Source of the DNA: an uncultured Bacteroidaceae bacterium | Lineage (GTDB): Bacteria; Bacteroidota; Bacteroidia; Bacteroidales; Bacteroidaceae | Length of the DNA: 34,268 nucleotides | NCBI GenBank assembly: GCA_905235565.1 | Contig: CAJOLR010000018.1 | Coordinates: 1-34,268 of the forward strand | Direction: 5' to 3' | Part shown: in pieces, positions 24,206 to 32,142 of the stretch | How positions within the stretch are numbered: position 1 is the first letter of the stretch | How the letters are laid out: every line of letters starts with the position of its first letter | Program-made: the position numbers and the translations under genes | The notes under the pieces: generated by a model | Told to the model about the DNA's origin: nothing | Seen by the model: the letters and a program-made list of their open reading frames with translations, nothing else | The model's database searches: none

Positions 24206-24593
24206 ACTCCCACTCGATGGTGCCGGTTGGTTTCGGAGTGAGATCGTACAGCACGCGGTTTACGCCCGGAACCTCGGTGATGATGCGCTGGGTAATGTGG
24301 TGCAGCAGCTTGTACGGAATCTCCTCGATGGTTGCAGTCATAGCGTCGCGGGTATTGACCGCACGTATTATTACCGGCCAATCCCAGGAGCGCTTGTTGT
24401 CCTTGACGCCCGTTGACTTGTAATCTGGAACGATGGTAAAGTACTGCCAAACCTTGCCTTCAAGGCCGTTAGCAGCAAACTCCTCACGCAGGATTGCGTC
24501 CGATTCACGCAGAGCCTCCAGACGGTCACGTGTAATTGCGCCGGTGCAGCGCACACCCAGGCCCGGGCCCGGGAACGGCTGACGATAAACCAT
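24204..24593 (-). pseudogene. guaA: guaA 3' fragment (GMP synthase C-terminal domain)
   Basis: The 129 residues from MVYRQPFPGPGLGVRC to the final PTGTIEWE are the C-terminal dimerisation domain of GMP synthase. The full enzyme is about 510 residues, with a glutaminase domain and an ATP-pyrophosphatase domain ahead of this point. In-frame homology seems to extend two residues upstream (Asp-Asn) and then meets a stop codon at 24608-24606. The sequence before it is unrelated leader of the next gene. The fragment is therefore cut off cleanly just before the dimerisation domain and cannot make GMP by itself. Its reading frame is undamaged, so the event is recent, or this is an assembly junction. 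A complete guaA must exist elsewhere if the organism makes GMP this way. Confidence 0.82.
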
Positions 24594-24635
24594 ATTGTCC
24601 TGTAGTCATATGATTTCTGTTTTTAAATGAATTGA

Positions 24636-25976
24636 TCAATAATAATTTATCACCCTGGTAACATAATTCTGGAACGATACTTCCTTATAACCCAGGGGAG
24701 GTATATCCTCCTGTCGGTCCAACCAGTTATGATGCTCAGAGTCATAGAAGTACTGAGGATACTTTTCCATAGTCACAAAATCCAGATCCTTATACTGGAC
24801 CTGACGCTCCGACAAGTCACGGTTATAGTTATAACTGCACGTATACCAATCTATTGCAAGATGTTCCAGGTCACTGCCGCTGCGGCTGATGAACTTAACC
24901 GGAACCATACGGTGCACATTCTTCAGGAATTCGTATGTCCCCCTCTTCATCTCCACCTTATATAACATTCCGTTCTGAGCATAAGAGCTTCTTGTCACAT
25001 TGCCTGCACTGTAACTGGGCAGCAGCATATTGTCAGAATCGGCCCCCTTGAAATAATCATAACTTACTGTCATCACGGTGTCCTGCAGCACGATAGGTTC
25101 ATCCTCACTTGTCCTGGGCCTCTTCCATCGGATCACATTGATCTTAAGAATCAGGTTCTCAAACACATATGAGCGGTCCTCACCAAAAGCGAAATCCCCA
25201 TCGTAACGCACCAGATGGACCGATGACAAATCAGGCACAATCATGCCCGTCATATCCTCGGCGGCCGGATCGGGATCGTTCCAACCGCTGGCGTCATATG
25301 CCACAAACATGCCTGTATTATCGTATTCATACCTGCTGTTGCGCACCTCAACCCCGCCCGACACGGTAACACTGCATGACAGCCTGTGATTGGCATCATC
25401 ATACGTATAAGTATGCGTTGTGTCAAATCTGGCAAACTCCATATCGGTCACCTCACTTTGGGTCAGGTTACCGCGCTCATCAAATCGGTACAAGGTCTGT
25501 CTGTTTGGGTTCTTACTCTGCGTCACGGCCATATCCTTAACCTTTCCGCGCAAGCCAATGCGCTGTCTTACGGTACGCTTCCAGTACATGGTCTCAAACC
25601 ACGCCTCGCCCGCTTTCTGGCTAATCTTGTAGACCCTCTCATTGGTGCCCGATACCAGCACTATTGCCGTATTCCTGTCCGATGACGTCACGTTTTCGTC
25701 CACCCTGACATGTATGGTATCCCTGCCGGGGCCGCCGCCCTGCTTGGAAATGTGGCACCAGGTGCCATCCTTTGAAACCTTCGCTGTCCATTCCGCATCG
25801 GTCACGATGTATAATACCGTCGAGTCCGGAACGCACTCCAGCTTGCGTATCGAAGAGTCCGTCACCACATCTATCTTAATCTCATCAATCAGAACCTCAG
25901 CACCACGGTCACAACCCACCGAAACCAGTCCGTAGACCAGTCCTGCGGCAATAGCGGCTAACACTGAAAATCTCAT
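24636..25976 (-). CDS. BACON-domain lipoprotein of unknown function
   Basis: A 446-residue putative lipoprotein (signal ending LVSVGC, Cys at about 22). Residues 45-118 look like a BACON domain, the Bacteroidetes carbohydrate- or mucin-associated Ig-like module: DAEWTAKVSKDGTWCHIS, a Gly-rich turn, RDTIHVRVDENVTSSDRNTA and VYKISQKAG. The rest (about 120-446) is rich in Tyr, Asp and Arg with patterns such as LYRFDERGNLTQSEVTD and YEYDNTGMFVAYDASG, reminiscent of YD/RHS-like beta strands, but I cannot name the family. It is surface-exposed by inference. It stands alone, with adenylate kinase divergent and a guaA fragment behind it. Confidence 0.7.
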   Translation of the reverse strand: MRFSVLAAIAAGLVYGLVSVGCDRGAEVLIDEIKIDVVTDSSIRKLECVPDSTVLYIVTDAEWTAKVSKDGTWCHISKQGGGPGRDTIHVRVDENVTSSDRNTAIVLVSGTNERVYKISQKAGEAWFETMYWKRTVRQRIGLRGKVKDMAVTQSKNPNRQTLYRFDERGNLTQSEVTDMEFARFDTTHTYTYDDANHRLSCSVTVSGGVEVRNSRYEYDNTGMFVAYDASGWNDPDPAAEDMTGMIVPDLSSVHLVRYDGDFAFGEDRSYVFENLILKINVIRWKRPRTSEDEPIVLQDTVMTVSYDYFKGADSDNMLLPSYSAGNVTRSSYAQNGMLYKVEMKRGTYEFLKNVHRMVPVKFISRSGSDLEHLAIDWYTCSYNYNRDLSERQVQYKDLDFVTMEKYPQYFYDSEHHNWLDRQEDIPPLGYKEVSFQNYVTRVINYY

Positions 25977-26000
25977 ATCCGGATTTTTGAATTATTTCTA

Positions 26001-26008
26001 CAAACTTA
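26001..26008 (-). promoter_or_regulatory. -7 promoter box (TAAGTTTG) for the BACON lipoprotein gene
   Basis: TAAGTTTG on the minus strand fits TAnnTTTG 24 nt before the ATG. No matching -33 TTG was found. Confidence 0.4.
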
Positions 26009-26124
26009 CTAAAGATTATCGAGTCAGTCACCCCATCGGCACAAAAAGTTTTTATGGATTTTTATAACAGTACATACCGCATAAATACTTAATTTCGCAC
26101 CCAGATAGAACCAAAAAACATAAT

Positions 26125-27108
26125 ATGAAATACTACATCCTATTCGGCCCTCCAGGGGCAGGCAAAGGCACTCAGGCAGGTGCCATATCACAGAAATATA
26201 ACCTTAAGCACATCAGTACCGGAGAGATGCTGCGAGCAGAGATTGCCGCCGGCACGGATCTTGGCAAGCAGGCCAAGGAGCTTATCGATGCCGGAAATCT
26301 GGTACCCGACAGCGTTGTCGAGGGCATGATAGAGAGCACATTCAACAATAACAAGGACGTAGCCGGATTCCTGTTGGACGGATTCCCCCGCACCCTTGGC
26401 CAGGCATCCGATCTGGACGAGATGCTGGCCCGCCGCGGCGAGAAGGTGAACGCCGTCATCTCCATCATGATCAAGGACGAGACCATCAAGCAGCGCATCC
26501 GTCACCGCGCCGAGATCGAGGGCCGTGCCGATGATGCCAATGAGGAGACCATCAACAACCGCATATCGACCTACCACAAGCAGACAGAGCCGCTTATAAC
26601 CTATTATAAAAACGCCGGAAAGTATCACGAAGTAGACGGTGAGTGCGGAGATATTGAGGCCGTACGCAAGGCCATGTTCCGCGTGTTCAAGGGCATCGAC
26701 CGTAAGTTCATGGAGCGTCAGGTGGTACTTGATGACTCACTGCTCGATAAGGTTCAGATGCTGGCCCAGGAGTCACCGCGTCTGCGCATGAATTACGATC
26801 TGCGCAACAGTGAGGATGACCAGAGTCAGCGTATGCTCAACGTAATGCTGCCCGGCACCCACACAACTATCCACAAGCACAACCTGTCCAGCGAGACCGT
26901 GATGCTTATGCGCGGCCGCATGGATACCGTATTCTATAATAACAAGGGCGTAGAGATGCAGCGCATCCACATGGGTGGCGATACCGGAGTATTCGGCGTC
27001 AACATCCCCAAAGGCCAGTGGCACACTTTCGAGGTCTTTGAACTGAGCATCATCTTCATGGCTCAGGACGGACCTTGGTCTCCCCTGGCAAAAGAGAACA
27101 TGCTCTAA
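26125..27108 (+). CDS. adk: Adenylate kinase fused to a WbuC-type cupin
   Basis: A 327-residue two-domain protein. Residues 1-191 are a complete short-form adenylate kinase: P-loop GPPGAGKGT (8-16), ISTGEMLR, LLDGFPRT (83-90) and a short lid (RAEIEGRADDANEET) without zinc cysteines. Residues about 196-327 match the WbuC family of cupin metalloproteins found in surface-polysaccharide clusters, with likely metal ligands H250, H252, E257 and H300 (TTIHKHNLSSETVML and PKGQWHTFE). Adenylate kinases of this type normally stop near residue 190. The join is smooth (KGIDRKFMERQVVLDD), and the internal ATG at 26710 could be the old cupin start. The first part interconverts ATP, AMP and ADP; the cupin role is unknown. 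A polysaccharide locus lies immediately downstream on the other strand. Confidence 0.92.
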   Translation: MKYYILFGPPGAGKGTQAGAISQKYNLKHISTGEMLRAEIAAGTDLGKQAKELIDAGNLVPDSVVEGMIESTFNNNKDVAGFLLDGFPRTLGQASDLDEMLARRGEKVNAVISIMIKDETIKQRIRHRAEIEGRADDANEETINNRISTYHKQTEPLITYYKNAGKYHEVDGECGDIEAVRKAMFRVFKGIDRKFMERQVVLDDSLLDKVQMLAQESPRLRMNYDLRNSEDDQSQRMLNVMLPGTHTTIHKHNLSSETVMLMRGRMDTVFYNNKGVEMQRIHMGGDTGVFGVNIPKGQWHTFEVFELSIIFMAQDGPWSPLAKENML

Positions 27109-27110
27109 AC

Positions 27111-27152
27111 AAAAATGATACAATTGGGGGCTGTCCCCTTTTGTATCATTTT
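27111..27152 (+). repeat. Dispersed palindromic element, copy R4
   Basis: A 42-bp copy with both outer arms of GTATCA type (AAAAATGATACAATTGGGGG and CCCCTTTTGTATCATTTT). It begins 2 nt after the adenylate kinase stop. The stem followed by T-runs could act as a terminator for the converging genes. Confidence 0.92.
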
Positions 27153-27155
27153 GGC

Positions 27156-27197
27156 AAAACAGTACAAAAGGAGGACTGTCCCCTTTTGTACTGTTTT
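27156..27197. repeat. Dispersed palindromic element, copy R5
   Basis: A copy with both arms of GTACTG type (AAAACAGTACAAAAGG and CCTTTTGTACTGTTTT, a perfect 16-bp match) around AGGACTGTCC, where one A is bulged. It sits in tandem 3 nt after R4 and ends on the stop codon of the Wzz gene. Because AAAAGG replaces AATTGG on the left, its direction cannot be read. Confidence 0.92.
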
Positions 27198-28315
27198 TAT
27201 GCTTTAAACTGCTCTTTCAATTTGGGAAGGTAGCCGCGGGCCAGAACAATACCGCAACCCAGAACAACGCCAAAGAAAGTCCAGACTATCAGAGTCTTAG
27301 CGCGGCTGTTTGAGGGTTTATCCGGAACTGTCACGGGCTGTATTATGGTCAGCACCGGAGTATCGCGCTTAACCTGCAGTTTGGCCTGCTCCAGCTGCTT
27401 GGCCAACTCGCTGTAGATAGCATTCGCGGTATTGTATTTGGACTGGATACGGTCACGCTCAATCCTATCCTTGGTATTGGTCACGTTCTGGGTCCTGTCA
27501 GTAATACGGGCCAGCTGCTCCTGATACGTCTCGGTCTCCATCTTGATCTCATCATAACGCGCCTGGATATACTCCAGCTCACTCTCGGACTTCTCTATAC
27601 GGAACCTGGTAATCTCCTCCTGCAGTAACTGCTGTGCCTTGAGTGCCAGCTCGGCCGTCTGTATGGGCTCCGATCCGTTCACGTTTAGGGTAATGTAACC
27701 CTCCTTCTTATCCACTGCCAATGATACGTTCTCGGCCACAACCTTAAGGATCTTGACCTCATCATTGGACAGCAGCAGCGGCTTGGGAGTATCATTGCCA
27801 TTGACCGATACAGGCAGCTCCAGATCCGGTTCCTCCTTACGTATAGCGCCCAGAATCACACCCGGCAGACCAATGGTATACTTCTTGATGTTACCCATCA
27901 CGGTAGGCTTGGCAATCTCGGTTGCATAGGTGAACATACTCACCGCGGTATCCACCTCCGCATAATGCAACGGAGTATACATCAACTCCTTACGGAATGG
28001 AACACTGTTTACAATCTGAGGATAGATAAGCGGTGAAAGTTCGGCCCCGGTGGAACCGGAACTCAGATCAATGCCAGCAAGCGATGCCAGACTGCTCAGC
28101 GACGAACTCTTGCTTGAACCCACCTGCGCCACCATCACAGTGCTCACGGAGTATGTACGTTTCATGGTGAGTGCAGCCACAAATCCCAGAACAATGAACG
28201 CGCACGTCCAGATGATGATGGTCTTTCGGCCGTCCCACAGCTGTTTTACCAGCGACATTATGTCTATGCCCTCCTCATCGTCCATAAGGGGAGCGTTGTT
28301 CATATCTTCCTGCAT
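27197..28315 (-). CDS. Wzz-family polysaccharide chain-length determinant
   Basis: A 372-residue inner-membrane polysaccharide co-polymerase. There are two membrane helices at about 33-52 (IIIWTCAFIVLGFVAALTM) and 345-364 (TLIVWTFFGVVLGCGIVLA), with a large periplasmic part containing coiled-coil helices (about 215-315). The conserved Pro-rich stretch before the second helix (VTVPDKPSNSRA) is typical. No C-terminal tyrosine kinase is fused, so the kinase, if any, is elsewhere. It sets the length of exported polysaccharide together with the Wza-like protein encoded immediately upstream (one-base gap). An alternative start four codons in (MNNAPLMDDE) is possible. Confidence 0.9.
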   Translation of the reverse strand: MQEDMNNAPLMDDEEGIDIMSLVKQLWDGRKTIIIWTCAFIVLGFVAALTMKRTYSVSTVMVAQVGSSKSSSLSSLASLAGIDLSSGSTGAELSPLIYPQIVNSVPFRKELMYTPLHYAEVDTAVSMFTYATEIAKPTVMGNIKKYTIGLPGVILGAIRKEEPDLELPVSVNGNDTPKPLLLSNDEVKILKVVAENVSLAVDKKEGYITLNVNGSEPIQTAELALKAQQLLQEEITRFRIEKSESELEYIQARYDEIKMETETYQEQLARITDRTQNVTNTKDRIERDRIQSKYNTANAIYSELAKQLEQAKLQVKRDTPVLTIIQPVTVPDKPSNSRAKTLIVWTFFGVVLGCGIVLARGYLPKLKEQFKA

Positions 28316-28316
28316 A

Positions 28317-30986
28317 TTACTGAAGTCTGTCTATCAAGATAATAAGTGATAAAACCGATGTCAGGGTAGAGATTGACTGGTTCATAGTATTGCTCCAGTT
28401 AACCTTCTCCTTGGGAGTATCCAGCTTCTCACGCTTCTCGCGGTCAATGCTCACGGTAATCACACCGCCCGGCTGAACGGTCGGATATCGGCGTATGCCC
28501 AGGAAACCGCGCTTTGTGCCGTCGGTCTGATAGTTGGGCATGGTCACAGTCACGCTGTTCTTGTTGGCCACTTTCTGGAAACCGCCAGCGTAATGACGTA
28601 TATACCAGGCTGCATTGTGGCTACCATGATAAACCATGGTCTTGCTGGATGCGCTGAACTCATCGGGCACATACTGACCCATACGGGTTCCTATCTCGCG
28701 GATAATCACAATATTCTCCTGACGCCCAATGTTTATCACATCACCGTCCATCATAATCAGGTCGGCATTTAACTTACCCTTATTGCTCTTGGTATCCTTA
28801 AGGTTAATGCCGATGCTGCCGCGACCTTTCTGAGTACGGAACACGCGTGCGTAAGGATCGGCATCATCAAGCAATCCGCCAGCCATCTCGATAATCTCCC
28901 AGAGTTGGGTCTTGTTGTCATCCAGCAAATACCTGCCGGGAAACTTGACGCGGCCGTATATCTCAACGGTACGGCCGAAAGTAAAGTCCGGAGTCATGCG
29001 GACCACGATCTGGTCAAACGGCTGCAGCTGGAAATCACCCTTGGGATTGTAATCCTCATCCACCTCAAGCGTAATCTGGTCCAATGATGATTTCTTGTCC
29101 GATATGTTCACGCGGAACACCTCCACGCGGTCATACGCGGCACCCACCTCAAAGCCGCCTGCCATGGTGAGCAGGTCATGCACTGTGAGCGACGGATCAT
29201 ATGTTGTGCCGAACGGATTCTTGACGGCGCCGTTAACACGCACTTCGCCGGCGTTGGTGTATGTGGTGTTATCGTATACATTCAACTGGTCGCCCGGCTG
29301 GAGTTCCTTGTCAAGGTCATTATCGAGCGAGATTGTGATATACTCCATCTTGGCGGGATTCTCCAGATTCTTGCGGAAAATGTAAGCCACCGGATATACA
29401 CTGGGCTTCAGACCGCCTGCATACTCAATGGCCTGCCCCACCGTCATGCGGTCGTTAAGGCCGAATGTGCGGCTGAAAGGCTCACGCACCTGGCCGTTCA
29501 CGCTGATTGTAGCTACATCACGGTATGCCGACTGCTGCAGCACCCTTACAACATCACGTGCCTGGAGTTCAAAATCGGCGTTGCCGTTCTCTCCGGGGAA
29601 CGGCACTGTCAGCACCTCCACTGTCTCATCGGACTTGGTACGCTCCACAAACACAAAGTCTGTCTTGGCTGTGTATCTGGGCTTGGCCTTCTCAATCAGA
29701 GCCTGCAGGCTGCTGTTGCCCTCCAGGTCATAATTGCCGCCATAGTAAACATCGCCGTTAATGGCCACGTAATTCTCCATCGGCACATTTGACTTATGTA
29801 TACGTACTGCATCTCCGTTACGCAGGTCAACCGTCTGCTTGCCGTTCATTACATCGGCCAGGTTGAACTCCAGATACTTTCGCTCACCGTTCTCGTAGCG
29901 CTCCACCTGAACGTAGTCCATGTAGGCGTTGTAAACCAGGCCGCCTGCATACTGGATCAGTTCCTTCAGGCCCTCGCCCTGAACCAACTCGTAACGCATG
30001 GGGCGGTTAACGGCTCCACTTATGCTTACAATGTTCTGTGCTACAGGTACAAACAGCACATCGCCGTTCTGCAGGTCATACTGAATCCTGGGGTCCGGGT
30101 TGGTCATGTAAGTGTACAGGTCCAGACGGCTGGTCTTGCCGCCGCGGCTCAGCTGAATGTCACGGACTGAACCTATCTCACGCGGACCTCCGGCAGCTGC
30201 AATGGCGTTGAATACCGAATTCAGGGCTGAAAGGGTGAAACCGCCCTGCACACCCACCTCACCGTAAATGCTCACCTGGACGGTACGGGCGGTGGTGATA
30301 GTCACTGCAATCTGATCTTTGCGGAAAGAGTAATGCAATGACAGTTTGGATATTATAGCCTCGCGGGCCTGAGCCATGGTCATGCCCTTAAGGAAAATCT
30401 TGCTCGATCCTGCCGGCTGTATGGAACCGTCGGCCGATATGCGCTGATGTATCTCGGTCTGTGACGATCCGAATATCGAGATGTGCACCTCGTCGCCCTC
30501 GCCCAGCACGTATGTATCGGGAGCCTGGGCACCGTCGGTTGTGCGGAACACATCCATTGACTTGCCGGTAAACAGGGAGTGGCCGTATATGTCGTTACCC
30601 TCGGTGGCCGAAACGTTATTCTCGGCAAGAGCGGTCTCCAGAGCAGCCTCTGCGGCAACTTCACCGTTGGTTGACTGCGGGACATCGACAGTTGCTGTTA
30701 CGACCTCAGCACCACCGGTTGCAGCAGCGGCGGGGTTCGTATCGGCCGCATTCTTCTCGGCCTGCATCTTGTTCAGGATTGCCATCACACGGTCCTGATA
30801 GTTAGCGTATTCCGTGGGGGAAATGTTGTCCACATCAATACCCTCCTCCATCAGGCGCGTCCTGACCTCGGTCTCATTAAGTCCTCTCTTCTGCAGCTCG
30901 GCCTGAGCCATAGCCATCATTGAAGCACTCTGTGCATACGCCATCATCGGCAAAAAGGCAAGCAAAACTGCCAGCAGTTTCTTCAT
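28317..30986 (-). CDS. Wza-like SLBB-domain polysaccharide export protein
   Basis: An 889-residue exported protein (signal peptide about 1-18, AYA|QS). After a helical region and a low-complexity Ala/Glu/Thr stretch (about 75-130), a polysaccharide export domain begins (TYVLGEGDEVHISIFG), followed by some five or six SLBB repeats (for example VSIYGEVGVQGGFTL, SINGQVREPFSR-like and VEIYGRVKFPGRYLL). Near the C-terminus is a hydrophobic segment (ISTLTSVLSLIILIDRLQ). This is the long multi-SLBB form common in Bacteroidetes, forming the outer-membrane export channel with the Wzz partner. Its promoter uses a -33 TTG inside palindromic repeat R6. Confidence 0.93.
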   Translation of the reverse strand: MKKLLAVLLAFLPMMAYAQSASMMAMAQAELQKRGLNETEVRTRLMEEGIDVDNISPTEYANYQDRVMAILNKMQAEKNAADTNPAAAATGGAEVVTATVDVPQSTNGEVAAEAALETALAENNVSATEGNDIYGHSLFTGKSMDVFRTTDGAQAPDTYVLGEGDEVHISIFGSSQTEIHQRISADGSIQPAGSSKIFLKGMTMAQAREAIISKLSLHYSFRKDQIAVTITTARTVQVSIYGEVGVQGGFTLSALNSVFNAIAAAGGPREIGSVRDIQLSRGGKTSRLDLYTYMTNPDPRIQYDLQNGDVLFVPVAQNIVSISGAVNRPMRYELVQGEGLKELIQYAGGLVYNAYMDYVQVERYENGERKYLEFNLADVMNGKQTVDLRNGDAVRIHKSNVPMENYVAINGDVYYGGNYDLEGNSSLQALIEKAKPRYTAKTDFVFVERTKSDETVEVLTVPFPGENGNADFELQARDVVRVLQQSAYRDVATISVNGQVREPFSRTFGLNDRMTVGQAIEYAGGLKPSVYPVAYIFRKNLENPAKMEYITISLDNDLDKELQPGDQLNVYDNTTYTNAGEVRVNGAVKNPFGTTYDPSLTVHDLLTMAGGFEVGAAYDRVEVFRVNISDKKSSLDQITLEVDEDYNPKGDFQLQPFDQIVVRMTPDFTFGRTVEIYGRVKFPGRYLLDDNKTQLWEIIEMAGGLLDDADPYARVFRTQKGRGSIGINLKDTKSNKGKLNADLIMMDGDVINIGRQENIVIIREIGTRMGQYVPDEFSASSKTMVYHGSHNAAWYIRHYAGGFQKVANKNSVTVTMPNYQTDGTKRGFLGIRRYPTVQPGGVITVSIDREKREKLDTPKEKVNWSNTMNQSISTLTSVLSLIILIDRLQ

Positions 30987-31014
30987 ATCGTTATCGTTAT
31001 ATATTATTTTAATG

Positions 31015-31045
31015 CAAAAATACTACATTATCCCAAATGATACAA
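31015..31045 (-). promoter_or_regulatory. wza-like gene promoter, -33 inside repeat R6
   Basis: On the minus strand TTG (31045-31043) lies exactly 20 nt before TATTTTTG (31022-31015), matching TAnnTTTG. The TTG belongs to the arm of repeat R6. The ATG follows 28 nt after the -7 box. This gives the export genes a promoter separate from manA-manC. Confidence 0.65.
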
Positions 31046-31074
31046 CTGGGGACAGTCCCTTTTTGTATCATTTT
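31035..31074 (+). repeat. Dispersed palindromic element, copy R6
   Basis: A 40-bp copy with two GTATCA-type arms (AAATGATACAACTGGGG and CCCTTTTTGTATCATTTT). On the minus strand its AAAATGA provides the last Lys codon and the TGA stop of the guanylyltransferase gene, so the element forms the end of that gene. Confidence 0.92.
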
Positions 31075-32138
31075 GCAGAAAACTCCTTGATACGCTGCTC
31101 TTCGGAACGCTTGCAAACCAGGAGTTGTCCGTTTTTCTCAGATACGATATACCCGTCCAACCCCTGAAGGACCACCTTTTTCAGACCTTCCGCATGAACA
31201 ACGCAATTACTTGACTCATAAAAGCTTATATTACCGACCGATGCATTATTGCAAGCATCCTTCTGCAACTTCTCATGCAGCGACTGCCAGTTCCCCAGAT
31301 CACTCCACCCAAAATCCGCCGGACAGGTATACACCTTCTTATCGGCCGATGCCGGCTCCATCACCGCATAATCAATCGAAATCTTCTCACACTGCGGGAA
31401 AATCTCCAGAACGGTACCATTAGGAACGGTTGACTTCGTCGAAATAAACCTTCCGTTTGGTACCATCTTATCCATTTGCGCTGCAAGATCCGGCTTATAT
31501 AATCGGATTGATTCGGTTATTGTCCTCACGTTCCACACAAAAATCCCTGCGTTCCAAAGGTAATTTCCATCGGCCAGATACCTCTTGGCAGTATCCAGAT
31601 CCGGTTTCTCCTTGAACGCCTCCACCTGAATGATACAATTGGGGACAGGCCCCTTTTGTACTGTTTTCACATAACCGTACCCTGTTTCGGGCCGGTTTGG
31701 TTTAATGCCGATGGTCACGATCTTGTCATGCCCTGCTGTGAATTCCAATGCGCCCGATATCACGCGCCTGAACTCCTCGGGGTTCATCACCACCGCATCG
31801 CTGGGGGTTACCACCACGTTTGCATCGGCATCCTCCTGCCTGATGCTCCAGCACGCCCAGGCAATGCACGGGGCCGTGTTTCGGGCAGCAGGCTCGGCCA
31901 GAATATGAGCCGATGGAATACCGGGAATCTGCTCCTTTACAATATCCACATAGTCCTTATTGGTCACCACCCAGAAATTCTCCGGTGGGCAGATACCCTT
32001 GAACCGGTCCACAGTAAGCTGTATCAAGCTCCTGCCACAACCCAGAATATCAATAAACTGCTTAGGAAACTCCGGGGTACTGAGCGGCCAGAACCTGCTC
32101 CCGATACCCCCAGCCATAATTACCACATGATTCGCCAT
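31068..32138 (-). CDS. manC: Mannose-1-phosphate guanylyltransferase with repeat-encoded insert
   Basis: A 356-residue nucleotidyltransferase making GDP-mannose from mannose-1-phosphate and GTP. I start at the ATG at 32138 (MANHVVIMAGG), which has the signature GGIGSRFWPLS; a longer frame runs into manA and is not credible. EKP (177-179) and GIFVWNV-type motifs are present. The usual PSDH is PSDA here (T111-PSDA). There is no C-terminal isomerase domain; isomerase is the separate upstream gene. Residues 158-170 (KTVQKGPVPNCII) are encoded exactly by palindromic repeat R7, inserted between GYGYV and QVEAFKEKP, a variable loop in this family. The stop codon is contributed by repeat R6. The gene starts 4 nt after the manA stop. 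Confidence 0.92.
   Translation of the reverse strand: MANHVVIMAGGIGSRFWPLSTPEFPKQFIDILGCGRSLIQLTVDRFKGICPPENFWVVTNKDYVDIVKEQIPGIPSAHILAEPAARNTAPCIAWACWSIRQEDADANVVVTPSDAVVMNPEEFRRVISGALEFTAGHDKIVTIGIKPNRPETGYGYVKTVQKGPVPNCIIQVEAFKEKPDLDTAKRYLADGNYLWNAGIFVWNVRTITESIRLYKPDLAAQMDKMVPNGRFISTKSTVPNGTVLEIFPQCEKISIDYAVMEPASADKKVYTCPADFGWSDLGNWQSLHEKLQKDACNNASVGNISFYESSNCVVHAEGLKKVVLQGLDGYIVSEKNGQLLVCKRSEEQRIKEFSAK
31629..31667 (+). repeat. Dispersed palindromic element, copy R7 (inside manC)
   Basis: A 39-bp copy with a GTATCA-type left arm (AATGATACAATTGGGG) and a GTACTG-type right arm (CCCCTTTTGTACTGTTTT). It occupies exactly 13 codons of manC in frame. All bases agree with the family consensus apart from one in the centre, so it is not decayed. 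Confidence 0.93.
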
Positions 32139-32142
32139 ATCA

